Shown in pieces: positions 62,449 to 64,000 of a stretch of 64,000 nucleotides of DNA (the stretch's first letter is position 1; every line of letters begins with the position of its first letter). The stretch is taken from contig CM043952.1 in the NCBI GenBank assembly GCA_014529385.2, forward strand, positions 66,218,870 to 66,282,869. Reading direction: 5' to 3'. This stretch comes from Adiantum capillus-veneris (taxonomy: Eukaryota > Streptophyta > Polypodiopsida > Polypodiales > Pteridaceae). A program made the position numbers and the translations under genes. The notes under the pieces were generated by a model. That model did no database searches and was not told the origin of the DNA. It was given only the letters and a program-made list of their open reading frames with translations.

Positions 62449-63620
62449 GTGCGCACACACAAGCATGGCGAGGGGATCCCTCCTTGTGCACTATGCGATA
62501 TGGAGGAGCAAATCTCTACAAGGTCACTATCAGTGTCAGCGTGAGGAGCTGGGGGCAGCCCATGCAGAGTCAGAGCCGTGATCAAGAGAGGGGGGAAAGC
62601 AGGTAGGGGCCTGCAGAGAGACAAAGAGGCATGCAACGTGTGAGGCAAGCTACTGCAGGAGAGCAACATGGCAGAGTGCATCCCATCCAAGGCAGAGCAA
62701 CATTTCTTTTTAAACGAGAGGATTTGCAAAATCAGTGGGTAGGCACGGCATCGCCATGAGCTGCAGCTCAATGCTGAGAGTAGTACTCACGATTTTATTG
62801 GGATGTTGCTCTATAAGAGCACAGATCTATTTGCGCTCCTAGATTAAAGGAAAAAAAGAAGCATTGAAATGGACCCCCTATGTCTAGTGTGGGATGCATC
62901 AGGGGAAGGTGGATTGAGGGGGAGCTTTGATTGTGTCAACATGTTGTGGGACGATCGAGCAGGGAATGTGGAGGGTGAAAGATATGGAGTCTTTGAGGGC
63001 GTAGCTGGTAAGTGATCTGTAAGGGCAGAGCTGAGAGAGATATCTGCGAGTGCGAAATGAATGGGGTACGTGTGTTTTTAGAGGCAGTTCTCTCTCTCCC
63101 TCTGTTGGCGATGATGCAGTTGGAGCTCCAAGAGTTCTCCTTGTCTCTTTCTGTGTTTCTCGTGCAGATGTGCAGGGGTAGGAGATGCATTGGGGGCTTC
63201 TCTTTGTCTCTCTGTGTGTCTCTCTCCTGTGGTGGTGGTTGAGGTTGAAGGCAATGTGGGCAGTGGCCAAGGAGGGAGACGAATGCAAGAAAGAAGGGGA
63301 GGGACAGCTGCTTGCCTTGGGTAGGGGCTGCGTGGGAACAGCTAAGGTGGGGCACTTTTGCTTTTGCGAATGCTAGGAAAAGGAATCTTACAGTGTAATT
63401 AATTAATGAAGCGCAAAGTAGACCTAGTATGTCCAGTATGACTCGAGAAACACTATTTGCAATTGTATTGTTCAAGAGGATATTGTATTGAATGAGACAT
63501 ATGAATACCCAATCAAAGGAGAGCTCCAAAGCAAGCACACCTTTTATTTGTCTCTTCTCTCTTTTTTGGCTTTATAAAAGAAGCCTCGGTGGGGAGTTGG
63601 GTTAGGTATACTTTCAATGT
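62447..63620. other. No gene recognised
   Basis: G-rich on the plus strand up to about 63,375. Frames of up to 200 codons on the minus strand (62,936-63,538) contain no known domain, and their composition (Ser, Leu, Arg, Thr-rich) reflects base bias. A TATA-like TTTATAAAAGAAG lies at 63,571. Confidence 0.4.
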
Positions 63621-63624
63621 TTTC

Positions 63625-63775
63625 AGTGCCATGATGGAGACTTATCTTAAATTTTATTTTAAGTGTGATGATAGAGACTTATCTTAAATGATTTATTTTT
63701 AATGTTTTTTTAGTGTGATGATGGAAACTTATCTTGAATCTTTTCAGTGTGATGATGGAGACTCAATTCTAAAAT
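63625..63775. repeat. Minisatellite, four ~35-49-bp units
   Basis: AGTG-GATGATGGAGACTTATCTT-AAT recurs at about 63,627, 63,662, 63,711 and 63,747 with small changes and variable T-rich spacers. After it, to 64,000, AT-rich DNA contains a short CA run at 63,872-63,886. Confidence 0.85.
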
Positions 63776-64000
63776 AATAAATGAATCTTTTTATTAACCT
63801 TTCATTTCACATGTGACATGTCCCGACTTCTCTTGCATTAGCCTTGCATAATTCTAATAAATTCTATAGACACATACACACACACATATATTTATTGATG
63901 ATTTTTTTTCACATTTTATTTCACAACCTCACATTTTTGATTTTTCTTGCATTTTATAGCTTAATTCTAATCAATATTGGGGAAAGTCTCTTTTATTAAA

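Noticed and set aside
62936-63538. 200-codon minus-strand frame, one of the longest in the window
   Set aside because: Low-complexity composition, no domain and no homologous copy; it follows from the G-rich plus strand.

Overview
The window is nuclear DNA of a land plant with a large, repeat-rich genome. The evidence is a set of plant-type elements: chromovirus-type Ty3/gypsy elements with initiator-Met-tRNA primer sites, an Athila/Tat-like element with an Asp-tRNA primer site, hAT and CACTA (TNP2) transposase fossils, a plant LINE reverse-transcriptase fragment, fold-back MITEs and long CT, CA and TA microsatellites. I recognise no host protein gene, rRNA or tRNA gene. The species cannot be fixed from the sequence; a fern or gymnosperm-like repeat landscape is only a guess.

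Left part (1-12,654). Low-complexity CT, CA and poly-C DNA (1-890) is followed by a decayed Ty3/gypsy gag with a clear zinc knuckle and a protease remnant (about 1,140-3,665). A minus-strand hAT transposase pseudogene (3,664-5,965) abuts it. Then come four tandem ~155-bp repeats, a minus-strand LINE reverse-transcriptase scrap, about 3 kb with nothing recognisable, a minus-strand CACTA/TNP2 transposase fossil (10,700-11,810), and an array of ~165-175-bp repeats whose monomers are themselves inverted repeats.

Centre (12,655-50,870). This is one Russian-doll retrotransposon nest. Element C (Athila/Tat-like, LTRs at 12,655 and 48,043) inserted into the palindromic array. Inside C sit three insertions. 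Element E (19,973-25,388, minus strand, very short LTRs, perfect ACAAG duplication) carries no recognisable gene. Element A (27,151-46,410) is a chromovirus. Element D (48,419-50,684) is a small non-autonomous LTR element inside C's right LTR. Element A was itself hit by its close relative B (33,548-42,413, perfect TCTCA duplication, splitting A's RNase H), by a 1,320-bp inverted-repeat element flanked by TTAA (29,431-30,750) and by a 452-bp fold-back MITE (45,838-46,289). A and B both encode gag, protease, reverse transcriptase, RNase H, integrase and a chromodomain-like tail. Both are disabled by stops and frameshifts, so neither is autonomous now.

Right part (50,871-64,000). The palindromic repeat resumes, followed by gene-free DNA rich in small mobile remnants: a family of short hairpins (52.9-56.4 kb), a probable tRNA-derived SINE, a LINE-like 3' end with poly(A), a G-poor TAAAC-rich tract, diverged dispersed repeats, a MITE with internal AACTATGCC palindromes (about 61,370-61,652), poly-G/poly-C tracts and a minisatellite near the end.

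Order of events inferred from nesting: palindromic array, then C, then A, E and D, then B and the small DNA elements inside A. A and B supply all the coding domains here; E, D and the MITEs would have depended on enzymes supplied from elsewhere.
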